Source: Paraliobacillus quinghaiensis | GTDB taxonomy: Bacteria; Bacillota; Bacilli; Bacillales; Amphibacillaceae | Length of the DNA stretch: 64,000 nucleotides | Direction: 5' to 3' | Assembly (NCBI RefSeq): GCF_003426025.1 | Contig: NZ_QJSH01000005.1 | Coordinates: forward strand, 62,001-126,000 | Shown here: one piece after another, positions 1 to 8,149 of the stretch | How positions within the stretch are numbered: position 1 is the first letter of the stretch | Layout: every line of letters begins with the position of its first letter | The notes under the pieces: model-generated | Told to the model about the DNA's origin: nothing | What the model saw: the letters and a program-made list of their open reading frames with translations, nothing else | Database searches by the model: none | Translations under genes and position numbers: made by a program

Positions 1-1220
1 TCGTCCATTAATTGATCCGTAATATTGTTAATACGAACTTTCACCTTATTTAATTTTGACTGTAATATCTTAATCTCATCATTAATAGGTGTCTCTGCGT
101 TATTACGATTTTCATTAACACTATCAATAATTTGTTTTAACACATATGGCTCAGACACAATACGTTTTAATTCCTCGAATACCTGCTGTTCTGCTCTATC
201 CGCACGAATGGAATGAGCACTACATGCCTTGCTACCTTTGTTGTGAAAGAGACCACAAACATAATAGCGATATCTTTTTCCTTGTGCCCCCTTGGATGAT
301 CCAGATACCATTCCGTATCCACATTCAGGGCATCTAATTAGTCCATTTAAAATATATGGATTTTTGGATTTTGTAGGTTTTACAGAACGTTTTTTGCGAT
401 TTTTTTGTACTCGATCCCACTGTATTTGATCAATTATTGCTTCATGTTTACCATCAACAAGAACATAATTGGGATTCTTTCCTTTACGATGCTTCTCTGA
501 CCAGTTTTCAAACATATTAAAACGTATTTTCCCTATGTAAATTGGATTATCTAGGATAGTTTTAATCGTGTTAATTGAAAAATCAGATCCTCTTTTTGTT
601 TTGTGGCCCATAGTATTAATGCGACTTACAATGGCTTTGTAACCTAATTCTTGTTCTGCATAATCAAAGATTAATTTGATTATATGTGCTTCTTCTTCGT
701 TTATAACTAAGCGTTTATTGACGCTATCATAGCCTAATACTCTACCTCCATTAAAATAACCTTCTTTTGCTCGTTGTATCATTCCCATTTTCCCACGTTC
801 AATAATTGAATTTCGTTCATATTCAGAGAAGTTACTCATCATTTGAAAGACCATTTTCCCCATTGGAGTAGCTATATCAAAGTTTTCTTTAAGACTAATT
901 AAACTAACATTTGCTTGTTCACATCTTTCAGCTATTTCTAAAGCATCCTTAGACTTACGAGAGATTCGATCTATCTTATAAACAACCACAGTAGAAAAAT
1001 ATTTGCTTTCAATATCCTTTAACAACCGTTTCATCTGAGGACGACCAGAAATATTTTTCCCACTTACTCCTTCATCAACATATCTCATCACAATCTCCAT
1101 GTTGCTACTTTGAGCATAGTTTTCGATTTCTTCGATCTGTGCTAGGATACTATATCCTTCCTTTGCTTGTTCCTCAGTACTAACGCGAACGTATAATGCG
1201 GCTTTAATTTTTTCACTCAT
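1..1220 (-). CDS. large serine recombinase (site-specific integrase), 3' end beyond window
   Basis: Large serine recombinase that would excise or integrate a mobile element. Read from the ATG at 1220 there are 406 codons without a stop, and the gene leaves the window at its C-terminus. The resolvase domain is at about residues 6-150: YVRVS with R12 and nucleophile S14, DEGVSGKNISGRP, and YKIDRISRK. The Recombinase domain (about 160-270) is followed by a zinc beta-ribbon with C297, C300, C322 and C333, then the start of a coiled coil. The ATG overlaps the end of the upstream XRE gene by 8 nt, so the two are probably translationally coupled. It reads more like generic phage/ICE recombinases than CcrA, CcrB or CcrC as I remember them; that is a judgement by eye. 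Confidence 0.93.
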   Translation of the reverse strand, partial: MSEKIKAALYVRVSTEEQAKEGYSILAQIEEIENYAQSSNMEIVMRYVDEGVSGKNISGRPQMKRLLKDIESKYFSTVVVYKIDRISRKSKDALEIAERCEQANVSLISLKENFDIATPMGKMVFQMMSNFSEYERNSIIERGKMGMIQRAKEGYFNGGRVLGYDSVNKRLVINEEEAHIIKLIFDYAEQELGYKAIVSRINTMGHKTKRGSDFSINTIKTILDNPIYIGKIRFNMFENWSEKHRKGKNPNYVLVDGKHEAIIDQIQWDRVQKNRKKRSVKPTKSKNPYILNGLIRCPECGYGMVSGSSKGAQGKRYRYYVCGLFHNKGSKACSAHSIRADRAEQQVFEELKRIVSEPYVLKQIIDSVNENRNNAETPINDEIKILQSKLNKVKVRINNITDQLMD

Positions 1221-1977
1221 TATCGTCACTTCCTTTTTCTTTATTTTGATTAAGGTCTTGTAATAACCTTTCTGTGTATTTAACAGCTTTTTCATAAGAT
1301 TGGTTATCTATTATTATTTTCTCTTTTCCAGAATGCCAGGGGAAAGCATGTAATGATGACTTGCCATAATGAACATAATCATTAGCTAATTTTATGGAGT
1401 CTAACTGATGTTTGCTTTCAGTGAGTTCCGGTTCAATGGATACATCTAATGTATTAATTTGATTAATGATTTGCGAAAGTAAATAGAATAAATGTTGATC
1501 GGTGTATTTTACGCGACTCTTAAAAATAAATGTCATCTGTTCATCCTCGTTCGAAGCTACCTTACTGACCGTTGTTTTTATACTGTATTCATTTTCAAGA
1601 AGCGGATTCAATCCATTTGCTCTTTGGGAATCATGATCACCGTCATTACTGCTATTTACATTATATAGCGGTGGAGTTAATTCAACGGATGTATAAGAAA
1701 CTTTTTTATAAAAATCATCAAAGAACATATATAAATCAGCTCCAAAGTCTTTAGAAATTGCATGTAAGACTTTTGAAGGAACATCCTTTGTATTGCCCTT
1801 TTCAATAGTTGTTAATGTAGATTGGGATAATAATTGAACTCTATTAGCAACACTCTTCCCACTAAAATCATTTCCATATTCTTTTTGAAGATGTTCACGA
1901 ATATATCGCACCCTTTTTCCAATTGGTAGCTCTGCCAAATCAGATAAATTTGTTTTGTTTAAGATTATATTCTTCAT
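1213..1977 (-). CDS. XRE-family helix-turn-helix regulator of the recombinase module
   Basis: A 254-aa protein with an N-terminal XRE-type helix-turn-helix at about residues 18-78 (IGKRVRYIREHL, then SVANRVQLLSQSTLTTIEKG). The remaining 170 residues are polar and match no family I recognise. It directly precedes the serine recombinase with an ATGAGTGA overlap and is divergent from the 52-aa/Rep operon. This places it as the likely repressor of both promoters, like phage cI-type or ICE ImmR-type regulators. That role is inferred from position. The AT-rich 124-bp divergent region (1978-2101) would hold its operators. Confidence 0.8.
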   Translation of the reverse strand: MKNIILNKTNLSDLAELPIGKRVRYIREHLQKEYGNDFSGKSVANRVQLLSQSTLTTIEKGNTKDVPSKVLHAISKDFGADLYMFFDDFYKKVSYTSVELTPPLYNVNSSNDGDHDSQRANGLNPLLENEYSIKTTVSKVASNEDEQMTFIFKSRVKYTDQHLFYLLSQIINQINTLDVSIEPELTESKHQLDSIKLANDYVHYGKSSLHAFPWHSGKEKIIIDNQSYEKAVKYTERLLQDLNQNKEKGSDDNE

Positions 1978-2043
1978 CTTTTCACATCCTTTGGTATAAG
2001 TAAGTATAACTATAACATGTAATTAAAAATATAGATATGGGTA

Positions 2044-2073
2044 TTGTAATTTTAAATTAAATCGTGTTATGAT
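2044..2073 (+). promoter_or_regulatory. candidate sigma-A promoter of the 52-aa/rep/spoVG-like operon
   Basis: A TTGTAA (2044-2049) and TATGAT (2068-2073) pair with an 18-bp spacer lies 28 bp upstream of the 52-aa gene. It is in the divergent region facing the XRE gene. A run of related ATA/TAA steps just upstream (AGTATAACTATAAC) could be an operator, but no clean palindrome is seen. Confidence 0.45.
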
Positions 2074-2101
2074 TTGAAACAAGAAAGCGAGGTGAGCAAT
2101 T

Positions 2102-2260
2102 ATGAATGAAAAAATTAATGTTGCTAGATGTGATATGTTACGCTTTGCAAGCGAAGATCGTATTGCAGATTGGGTTAGTGAAAAAGAAGACAAGGGTGAT
2201 CAGTTTATTCAAAGGGTTGCTGAAACTGTTAATGAGTTCTTCAATAAACAAGAGAAGTAG
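2102..2260 (+). CDS. 52-aa hypothetical protein, first gene of replication operon
   Basis: Small ORF from ATG 2102 to TAG 2258-2260, preceded by a good ribosome site (GCGAGGTGAG) at normal spacing. The product is acidic and helical in look (it opens MNEKINVARCDML, then SEDRIADWVSEKE and FIQRVAETVNEFF). No family is recognised. It is first in an operon with the replication protein 49 bp downstream and the SpoVG-like gene. A longer frame-shifted ORF overlaps it but lacks a ribosome site. By position it could be a small excision, partition or copy-control factor; that is a guess. Confidence 0.6.
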   Translation: MNEKINVARCDMLRFASEDRIADWVSEKEDKGDQFIQRVAETVNEFFNKQEK

Positions 2261-2309
2261 ATACATCTGTAATACGTGCACAACTAGTTACTTAAGGAGC
2301 GTGAGATAA

Positions 2310-3341
2310 ATGTTTGATACGGTAAAATTAGCTGTTCCTTTAATACTAAATGAACAGGAGATTAAGGATATTGATTGGACACAAACAAATTCTTCCCAAC
2401 GGTCATCTAATAATACTTCAAGAACGATATTCAAAACTTTAAATGACGATGATTATAAAGGGTGTCCGTTTATACGCTATACCTATAAAGAGGATGATCC
2501 TTCTAGATGTTGGTTAAAAGTAGAGGTATCCATTCCAACTTTTTTAAATGGAACAAATGTATATGAGCTACAAGATGGAGATATTGAAATATTCTTCAAA
2601 GTAATCCGTAAATATCTTTCTGTAAAATTGAAGATAAATCTTACTAGAGTGCCTCCAATAGAACAATGTACGGTTGAAAAGGTTCACGTATGTAAGAATT
2701 TTGATGTGGGCGATAAGAAACCACATTATTTAAGAGCGATGGCGAGTTGTATTATACCTAAGTATCAAAAGCGGTACTATTGTAGCGTTGGTAGTGACAA
2801 AGTTGAATCTGTTGAATGGAAAGCATCAAAGAGAAAAGAGAAAATATATGATAAGGAAGGGGAAATCCAACAACAGAAACAATACTGCAACAAAGCACGT
2901 CACTTAAAGAAATCTAAAGGACTATTAAGGTACGAAATTGAGCTTTCTGACAACGAAATTAGACAAATTAGTACAAATAGAAGAGCAGGTGTTGTACTAG
3001 ATAATGCTATTGCTAAACGTATTATTCAAAATGGATTGGATCGAAATGGATTAAGTAGTGGTATAAAGTACACCTCACTACAACAAGTAATTGACGCCAT
3101 TAACAAACAACCATTGGAACTTAGAACTAAGTCCTCCTTAATAGCATTTGTAACAGAATTATTATTCAATGGTGAGAATGAGTGTCGTAACAAATATGCA
3201 TCATCGACTTATAGAAAAAGAAAACGACAGCTAAAAAATATATTAGGAGTGGATGAGCTTTTAATTGGTGACAAAACGTTACCACCTTTGAATGTGTTAA
3301 CCAGACAAAAAAGGACTGCCTCTGTTGTTGCTAAACAGTAG
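2310..3341 (+). CDS. putative phage/plasmid replication initiation protein (gene II/X-like)
   Basis: A 343-aa protein opening MFDTVKLAVPL, the start typical of the gene II/X-type 'phage/plasmid replication protein' family, which nicks DNA for rolling-circle-type replication. Supporting features are a central LLRYEIELSDNEI segment and a C-terminal basic stretch (SSTYRKRKRQLKNILG, about residues 301-316), both commonly seen in that family. The ribosome site AAGGAGCGTGAG precedes ATG 2310. On an integrated element this would allow replication of an excised circle. The family call is by eye; the catalytic tyrosine is not assigned. Confidence 0.58.
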   Translation: MFDTVKLAVPLILNEQEIKDIDWTQTNSSQRSSNNTSRTIFKTLNDDDYKGCPFIRYTYKEDDPSRCWLKVEVSIPTFLNGTNVYELQDGDIEIFFKVIRKYLSVKLKINLTRVPPIEQCTVEKVHVCKNFDVGDKKPHYLRAMASCIIPKYQKRYYCSVGSDKVESVEWKASKRKEKIYDKEGEIQQQKQYCNKARHLKKSKGLLRYEIELSDNEIRQISTNRRAGVVLDNAIAKRIIQNGLDRNGLSSGIKYTSLQQVIDAINKQPLELRTKSSLIAFVTELLFNGENECRNKYASSTYRKRKRQLKNILGVDELLIGDKTLPPLNVLTRQKRTASVVAKQ

Positions 3342-3438
3342 ACAGCCAAATAAAAATCTGTTGAATTGATTATATCATTAACCATTTATAACTTCAAAAT
3401 CAATTTAGGTGTTAATGATGAAGAGAGGTGAAACGCTA

Positions 3439-3768
3439 TTGAGTATAATTGTAGATATTACAGATACATTCCCAACACGTGATACATTGGCTATAGCGAC
3501 TGTTAATCTACATTCTCTACTAATAGTATCAGGTGTCTTGCTAAAGGTAGATGATCTAACAGATCAATATTATGTTGAACTTCCACAAGCAACAGATGGA
3601 CATGCTTTTGTTGAATTGTGTGAAGAGGCAACAAATGAGAAGGTACATGATTCAATGGTCTTTCAGTATGAAGAATACATAAGGTCATTAGAATTCGATA
3701 GCAGATCAGATTCGATTCCTTATACCTACAGACTTGAGAGAGAACGTATTGAAAAAGTAGAATTATAA
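3439..3768 (+). CDS. SpoVG-domain-like protein
   Basis: About 109 aa from TTG 3439, chosen because AGAGGTG (3424-3430) sits 8 nt upstream. GTG/ATG starts at 3409-3418 have weaker sites. The pattern resembles SpoVG, a small nucleic-acid-binding regulator: an N-terminal strand (IIVDITDTFPTRDTLAIATV), then LLIVSGVLLKVDDLTDQYYVELP, a short loop, and a helical tail ending in a charged extension. SpoVG-like genes recur on Bacillota phages and ICEs. Similarity is modest, so an unrelated element protein remains possible. It is the last gene before the terminator at 3808-3847. Confidence 0.45.
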   Translation: MSIIVDITDTFPTRDTLAIATVNLHSLLIVSGVLLKVDDLTDQYYVELPQATDGHAFVELCEEATNEKVHDSMVFQYEEYIRSLEFDSRSDSIPYTYRLERERIEKVEL

Positions 3769-3807
3769 ACTATAGGGATACCCATACTATAAGAAGTAAG
3801 ATGGTTT

Positions 3808-3847
3808 AGTACATTGCCCCAACTAGGAGCAGGGTACTATTTTTTTT
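3808..3847 (+). terminator. rho-independent terminator of the rep operon
   Basis: AGTAC (3808-3812) pairs with GTACT (3834-3838), with an inner CCC/GGG pairing, followed by eight T residues. It ends the 52-aa/rep/spoVG-like operon and separates it from rlmH, which therefore needs its own promoter in 3848-4127. That 280-bp stretch is AT-rich and holds no other feature I can support. Confidence 0.6.
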
Positions 3848-4127
3848 GATTCATCCATTATATAAATTATCCAATGTTACAATTATACATATAAGAGTGT
3901 ATATATAAGGGTAGGCTTAAAAAGGGAACTTTATTGTTGTCTTTTTTAATTTACTAAATCGTCTTGAAAAGCGATGATATCAAGGGTTTATCAATAAATA
4001 GCTTAAATAAATTCGTGGTTCAGAGCAAAAAAGTGTAGTAAAGTGAGTAAGTACTCCCAATATCAATTATCACCATAAATTTTAAATGATTTATGAATAA
4101 AGAAATAATTAGAGGTGTTATGTAATT

Positions 4128-4607
4128 ATGCAAATACAAATCGTTAGTGTTGGTAAGGTCAAAGAAAAATATCTGAAATTAGGTATTGCTGAATTTGAGA
4201 AAAGATTACGTTCTTATTGTAAATTAACAATGGATGAAGTAAGTGATGAGCAAGCCCCTGAGCAACTGAGTGATAAGGAATTGTATCAATTGAAACAAAA
4301 AGAAGGAGAACGTATCTTAAACAAGATTAAACCGAATCAATACGTTGTTGCCCTTGATATACAAGGAGATAACTGGTCATCAGAACAATTGGCTAGAGAA
4401 ATGGAGAAGTTGAGCATCCATGGTAAGAGTCAGGTTTCGTTTGTTATTGGTGGGTCAAATGGATTAAGTGATGATGTCCTAAAACGTGCAGATCAAAAAT
4501 TATCGTTCTCAAAAATGACATTTCCACATCAACTAATGAAACTTATCTTATTGGAGCAGGTGTACCGTTCATTCAGAATACAGAAAAATGAGCCATATCA
4601 TAAATAA
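4128..4607 (+). CDS. rlmH: 23S rRNA (pseudouridine1915-N3)-methyltransferase RlmH
   Basis: SPOUT-class methyltransferase that modifies pseudouridine 1915 in helix 69 of 23S rRNA, using SAM on the 70S ribosome. At 159 aa it is full length. It shows the family landmarks [53 protein letters not shown] and the C-terminal EPYHK. The terminal codons double as the integration site used by SCC elements (see 4590-4607). The gene is transcribed alone, behind a terminator on its left. Whether this is the housekeeping copy or a second copy carried by an element cannot be told from this window. No RlmH gene was seen elsewhere in it. Confidence 0.97.
   Translation: MQIQIVSVGKVKEKYLKLGIAEFEKRLRSYCKLTMDEVSDEQAPEQLSDKELYQLKQKEGERILNKIKPNQYVVALDIQGDNWSSEQLAREMEKLSIHGKSQVSFVIGGSNGLSDDVLKRADQKLSFSKMTFPHQLMKLILLEQVYRSFRIQKNEPYHK
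4590..4607 (+). repeat. SCC-type attachment sequence in the 3' end of rlmH (left copy)
   Basis: GAGCCATATCATAAATAA covers the last rlmH codons and stop. SCC elements of staphylococci integrate at exactly this place, with an att core around TATCAYAA. It matches the copy at 18682-18699 at 15 of 18 positions; the three differences are purine transitions. Confidence 0.72.
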
Positions 4608-4867
4608 TCTTAAGCGATTATATTCATATCCGTAAGTAGGGTATTTATAAAAAATATTAAGTTTCTCAAATTTCAATGTTACAATTTTGGATTATGAAGG
4701 ATTAATACATAGTAAATGACAAATTTTTATTTTTAAAAAATTTTATTATTTATACAATATCCTTGGAAAAACCTTATATACAAGGTTTGAGGTTAAATTA
4801 CATAGCGGTACATACCAAAAAAGTGCAGACTATTTCTATCTTTAGCCCATATCTTAAGAAATTTAAA

Positions 4868-4904
4868 ATGAAGCCAGTGTTGGTGCTATTTCTAGCACCT
4901 TCAC
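4868..4904 (-). terminator. hairpin terminator downstream of radC
   Basis: GGTGCTA and TAGCACC pair around a TTTC loop, extended outside by CAGTG/CACTG after a TT bulge. It lies just beyond the radC stop on the minus strand. The rest of 4608-4925 is AT-rich and shows no gene. Confidence 0.6.
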
Positions 4905-4925
4905 TGACTTTTCTGAAAGGAATTT

Positions 4926-5534
4926 TTATAGATATCCTTTTTCTTTTAAACTCGCATATTTTTCGTGGCCAATGACAAGATGATCTAATATTTCAATCCC
5001 CATCATCTTCCCAGCCTCACCTAATCTTTTAGTAACATTAATGTCCTCCATACTTGGTGAAACATCTCCACTGGGATGATTATGAGCTACAATGGCACTT
5101 GCGCAACTACGACGTACTAGATGTTTAAAACATTCACGTGGATGTACGACAGATGCATTTAAGGAACCAATAAATACTGTTTCACGAAATAATATTTGGT
5201 TTTTCGTATTTAATCCTAGCACAACAAAATGTTCTTGATTTAAATATTGCATATCTGTCAAATAATCATATGCATCTTCAGGTGATCGGATAGTAAATCT
5301 TTGTTCAACTGGACAAGGATTCATACGAGCAAGTTGTAGAGCGGCAATGATCTGTCTTGCTTTTACTTTACCAATCCCTTTTATTTGAAGTAATTCTTCC
5401 TCCGTGACATCAAGTAGTTCTTGAATAGATGTATAGCGGCTGAATAGTTCATTTACTACATAGCTGTCTTCCTTTTCACGTGTAGTTGTTGCTAATAAGT
5501 TTTTAAAAGTGATTTTATTGATTGAGTTATTCAT
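4926..5534 (-). CDS. radC: RadC-family JAB/MPN protein
   Basis: About 202 aa. The ATG at 5534 is taken because GGAGG lies 8 nt upstream. An N-terminal helix-hairpin-helix-like part (LLQIKGIGKVKARQIIAALQLA) is followed by the MPN+ domain with the metal motif HNHPSGDVSPSMEDI and a downstream LDHLVIG. The RadC family was named for repair, but its biochemical role is unsettled. Small RadC proteins are recurrent on plasmids, phages and SCC cassettes, which fits its place next to the rlmH attachment site. It is the last gene of the minus-strand block, 193 bp after the annealing-like gene. Confidence 0.9.
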   Translation of the reverse strand: MNNSINKITFKNLLATTTREKEDSYVVNELFSRYTSIQELLDVTEEELLQIKGIGKVKARQIIAALQLARMNPCPVEQRFTIRSPEDAYDYLTDMQYLNQEHFVVLGLNTKNQILFRETVFIGSLNASVVHPRECFKHLVRRSCASAIVAHNHPSGDVSPSMEDINVTKRLGEAGKMMGIEILDHLVIGHEKYASLKEKGYL

Positions 5535-5573
5535 TATAATTTCCTCCATTGTATTGTAATAGTATTAAAAAAG

Positions 5574-5602
5574 GAGAGACGATCACCGTCCCTCCGATTG
5601 AG
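5574..5602 (-). terminator. inverted repeat between annealing-like gene and radC
   Basis: GGAGAGACGATCACCGTCCCTCC folds as an interrupted hairpin (GGAG/CTCC and GACG/CGTC). A second hairpin, GATGAGTTCAT with ATGAGCTCATC, lies at 5649-5677. Either may end or process the transcript from the upstream genes before radC. Confidence 0.35.
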
Positions 5603-5727
5603 TAGATAAGCACTATGCGATATACTGTTGTTAAGATTACCTATGCAGATGAGTTCATTTTGCGGATGAGCTCATCTATTTTTGTGCATTAAAAAATACA
5701 TCGACTGCTTTGCAATCCATGTACAAC

Positions 5728-6486
5728 TCAATAGTTATATTCATCATCGTCTTCCATTTGCACTTCTTTTAGCAAGAGTAAATCTTGTATGAAGTCTGAT
5801 GCTTGCCTTTTAGATAAATGCTTACTTCGTTCCACACCAAAAGTCATCTTCATCATTTCTTTTGCTACCTCCGTCGGCATATTCATTTCACCAATGATAT
5901 TGAAGATTTTATACAGCTGAGCTTTTGTAACTTGGTCTTCACTTCTTTTAGAGTTTTGTTTTCTCGGAAAATCCTCAATGTCTTGAGTGAAAATACCACT
6001 CGAACGTGTTGCGGATAAGACAGCATCAATTAATGATCGTTTCTTAGCCATCTTCAATACAGTGTTAACAATCGTATATGCATCTTGATTTTGAAAAGAT
6101 GATTCTTTGCTGTTACATGAACCTAAGCCTTCTGCTTCCATAACTCCATTATCTTTTCGAGTAAGGGTCATCTTCACTTCATAAGCAAAGATACCAACAT
6201 CCCATTTTTCTATTCTATTGACTATTTCAATTGATTTTGAAAATCCGAATACATCACAGAGTTTTTCAGCACCCGGTTTTAATAATGTTGGCTTGGAGAA
6301 ACCATTTACTGAACCATAATCAACACCTTTGATCATCACCTCATCTACAAATTTCTGAAGTTCTTCAATTCTACGTTTCGATTCACTAGATTTCACAACT
6401 AAGTTAGGTAGAGAAGATACATTAGAGTGATCACTCATAGAGAATGGTACGATGTTATTTATTGATTTTTGTTTATTTATCTTCAT
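5728..6486 (-). CDS. putative single-strand-annealing / Rad52-like element protein
   Basis: About 252 aa from ATG 6486, which has AAAGGAGGTGA at ideal distance. The core contains VMIKGVDYGSVNG, KPTLLKPGAEKLCDVFGF and the conserved-looking block GLGSCNSKESS followed by VLKMAKKRSLIDAVLSATRSS. This pattern occurs in proteins of phages and plasmids near recombination functions. The C-terminal helical region (VTKAQLYKIFNIIGEMNM and onward) resembles partner-binding tails of annealing proteins. The family name is not certain and no activity can be read from motifs. It follows the 172-aa gene after about 25 bp and belongs to the same transcript. Confidence 0.42.
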   Translation of the reverse strand: MKINKQKSINNIVPFSMSDHSNVSSLPNLVVKSSESKRRIEELQKFVDEVMIKGVDYGSVNGFSKPTLLKPGAEKLCDVFGFSKSIEIVNRIEKWDVGIFAYEVKMTLTRKDNGVMEAEGLGSCNSKESSFQNQDAYTIVNTVLKMAKKRSLIDAVLSATRSSGIFTQDIEDFPRKQNSKRSEDQVTKAQLYKIFNIIGEMNMPTEVAKEMMKMTFGVERSKHLSKRQASDFIQDLLLLKEVQMEDDDEYNY

Positions 6487-6511
6487 GTGATTTTCACCTC
6501 CTTTCAATGGA

Positions 6512-7030
6512 TTAAGATCTTTTTTGAATTACATCAGCTAGTTTCGTTAAGCCTTTAGTAGTTTTATTAATCAGAAGCCTTCCAGCTTTATGATTTAATC
6601 GGTTTCCCTCACTAAATGTTTGGTTGGATATAGATAGTGTTTTAGAGATCATATTGTGTGCTGAGTGGTTCAATTTTTCTAGGTTGGTCGTAATGATTTC
6701 TAATACTTCTTCCCCCTTAGATTCCATAGTATCTGCAACATCTTTAAGAGCACAGCTAATCCTTGCACTGGTAGATATGTCAGCTTCTATTTCCTGTTCT
6801 TGCAAAAATTCTATTTCCTTTATTGCAATTTCTATCTTGTTTCTACTAACAAGCAAATGAGAGAGCCTCACATAATCATTACAATCGATAGCGTCTAATA
6901 AGTCATCTATAACTATTTCATGTTGTTCTATTAGAGATTGATATATTGTGTTAATCTCTTGCCTAGAAATGCTCTTTCCATTTATAAATTCCGCATCACT
7001 TTGATACTCTTGAAATACATTTTTACTCAT
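6512..7030 (-). CDS. 172-aa hypothetical helical protein of the island
   Basis: Not recognised. ATG 7030 has TTAGGAGGAG upstream. The protein is acidic at the N-terminus and predicted largely helical by composition, with heptad-like runs (about residues 35-80 and 95-130). It ends in a basic segment, RLLINKTTKGLTKLADVIQKR. No membrane segment and no cysteine pair are seen. It lies between the 70-aa gene (28 bp upstream) and the annealing-like gene, all on one strand with good ribosome sites, so it is very likely expressed. A structural or partner role in DNA processing is only a guess from context. Confidence 0.7.
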   Translation of the reverse strand: MSKNVFQEYQSDAEFINGKSISRQEINTIYQSLIEQHEIVIDDLLDAIDCNDYVRLSHLLVSRNKIEIAIKEIEFLQEQEIEADISTSARISCALKDVADTMESKGEEVLEIITTNLEKLNHSAHNMISKTLSISNQTFSEGNRLNHKAGRLLINKTTKGLTKLADVIQKRS

Positions 7031-7058
7031 AAATAATCTCCTCCTAATTTAAAATGAG

Positions 7059-7271
7059 TTAGTCTAATTTTTTGTTGAAATAGTGATAACCTCTTAAAGT
7101 TAATTTCAACAGCAAACCTTCTGACGTACTGTTCTTCATAATAATTAAATAAGCATCTTCAAGTTTTAGTAAATTTACTTGTTGAATGTCATACTTAATC
7201 AAAAACTTAACAGGAATCCACTTGTTTACTTCCTTTGCTTTCAATAGAATTTGTACCAATGTGTGATTCAT
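7059..7271 (-). CDS. 70-aa hypothetical protein, first gene of minus-strand island operon
   Basis: Not recognised. The ATG at 7271 follows AGAAAGGAG at normal spacing. The sequence has alternating hydrophobic and charged residues (IPVKFLIKYDIQQVNLL, then LLLKLTLRGYHYFNKKLD), which suggests a small beta-rich fold. It heads the minus-strand block that ends in radC and is divergent from the restriction-modification operon. The 288-bp divergent region between them holds two inverted repeats described separately. Confidence 0.6.
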   Translation of the reverse strand: MNHTLVQILLKAKEVNKWIPVKFLIKYDIQQVNLLKLEDAYLIIMKNSTSEGLLLKLTLRGYHYFNKKLD

Positions 7272-7329
7272 ACTTTTTCTCCTTTCTTAATTGCGCTCCT
7301 CTCACCACGCATGTCGTCTCTGTAAAATC

Positions 7330-7366
7330 AAAAAACGTCATCTATCCAAATGGATAAAAAACGTTT
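7330..7366. promoter_or_regulatory. inverted repeat in the divergent island promoter region
   Basis: A perfect TATCCA-AA-TGGATA palindrome lies inside a larger AAACGT/ACGTTT symmetry. It is between the minus-strand radC block and the restriction-modification operon and could be a regulator operator. No regulator gene is seen in the island itself. Confidence 0.4.
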
Positions 7367-7373
7367 AGTATAA

Positions 7374-7408
7374 AAGGGGTGGGGCATGAAACGGACATGT
7401 CCCCCTTT
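7374..7408. terminator. GC-rich hairpin between the divergent island operons
   Basis: GGGGCATG and CATG-T-CCCC pair around AAACGGA, extended by AAGGGG/CCCCTT. The strong GC stem in AT-rich DNA, followed by TTTCTAT, looks like a terminator or transcription insulator ahead of the half-HsdS gene. Confidence 0.45.
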
Positions 7409-7559
7409 CTATATATTCATGCAGGTACTCATAGAATTTATATCTAATTTTTCAGTAATGGTTACCTCTAATCAAGGTTTGACATACAAAAACAATTATT
7501 ATAAGTTGTATTTAACAATTGTTAAATATTGAATATGACATATTGGAAGTGAGTGTAAA

Positions 7560-8135
7560 ATGCACCTTCAGGATATTGCAGAGATAAAGACTGGTATTGT
7601 TCTAACCAGGAAAAAAGCGGAATTAGAATTTAACGTTAAAGCCACTTATCGGTTATTGACATTGAGAAACATTGAAGAAGATGGAATATTTAATGGTCAA
7701 CCTTTTGATGTTTTTAAAAGTGATGATGTACTAAGTCCACGCTACTTCACTGAAGAAGGCGATATTGTGATGCGGTTATCTGATCCAAATACAGCTGTTT
7801 ATATAAGTAAAGGCCAGGTTAATCTTTTGGTTCCATCTAATTTTGTGTTAATCAAAGTAAAAAGTGATCAAGTCTTACCTGAATATATTGCTTGGTATTT
7901 AAACAGGGATTCTATTAAGCAGGAGTTAGAAAAATCACAATCAGGAACACGGATAGTTAGCACAAACAAAAATGTGTTGAAATCCCTTTCTATAGAAATG
8001 CTGTCATTGGATAAGCAAGAAGCATTAATTAAATTGTTAAGGCTTCATCGCAAAGAAAAAAGGCTTTACCAAAAATTAATCATGGAAAAAGAGAATTGGT
8101 TTAAAGGCGTTTCTCAACAAATGTTACAAGGATAA
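7560..8135 (+). CDS. half-size type I specificity subunit (HsdS-like, single TRD)
   Basis: A 191-aa protein with one target-recognition-like half followed by one helical spacer. Landmarks are LQDIAEIKTGIVLTRKK, then GDIVMRLSDPNTAVYIS, and a C-terminal segment IEMLSLDKQEALIKLLRL ending in QQMLQG. Full HsdS proteins have two such halves. Single-TRD proteins either dimerise to make palindromic specificity or act as accessory subunits. It is 14 bp upstream of hsdM in the same operon, which also carries a complete two-TRD hsdS, so the system has an extra specificity piece. It could also be a remnant of recombined hsdS genes, but its reading frame and spacing are intact. Confidence 0.8.
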   Translation: MHLQDIAEIKTGIVLTRKKAELEFNVKATYRLLTLRNIEEDGIFNGQPFDVFKSDDVLSPRYFTEEGDIVMRLSDPNTAVYISKGQVNLLVPSNFVLIKVKSDQVLPEYIAWYLNRDSIKQELEKSQSGTRIVSTNKNVLKSLSIEMLSLDKQEALIKLLRLHRKEKRLYQKLIMEKENWFKGVSQQMLQG

Positions 8136-8149
8136 TTGGAGGAATAATA

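Noticed and set aside
1-1220. Calling the recombinase a CcrA/B/C protein
   Set aside because: The N-terminal pattern (KAALYVRVSTEEQAKEGYSI) fits generic phage/ICE serine recombinases; no CcrA/B/C-specific segments were recognised. Phylogeny would be needed.
2106-2309. 67-codon frame overlapping the 52-aa gene
   Set aside because: Its start lacks ribosome-site spacing and the product is basic and disordered, whereas the overlapping frame from 2102 has a proper site and composition.
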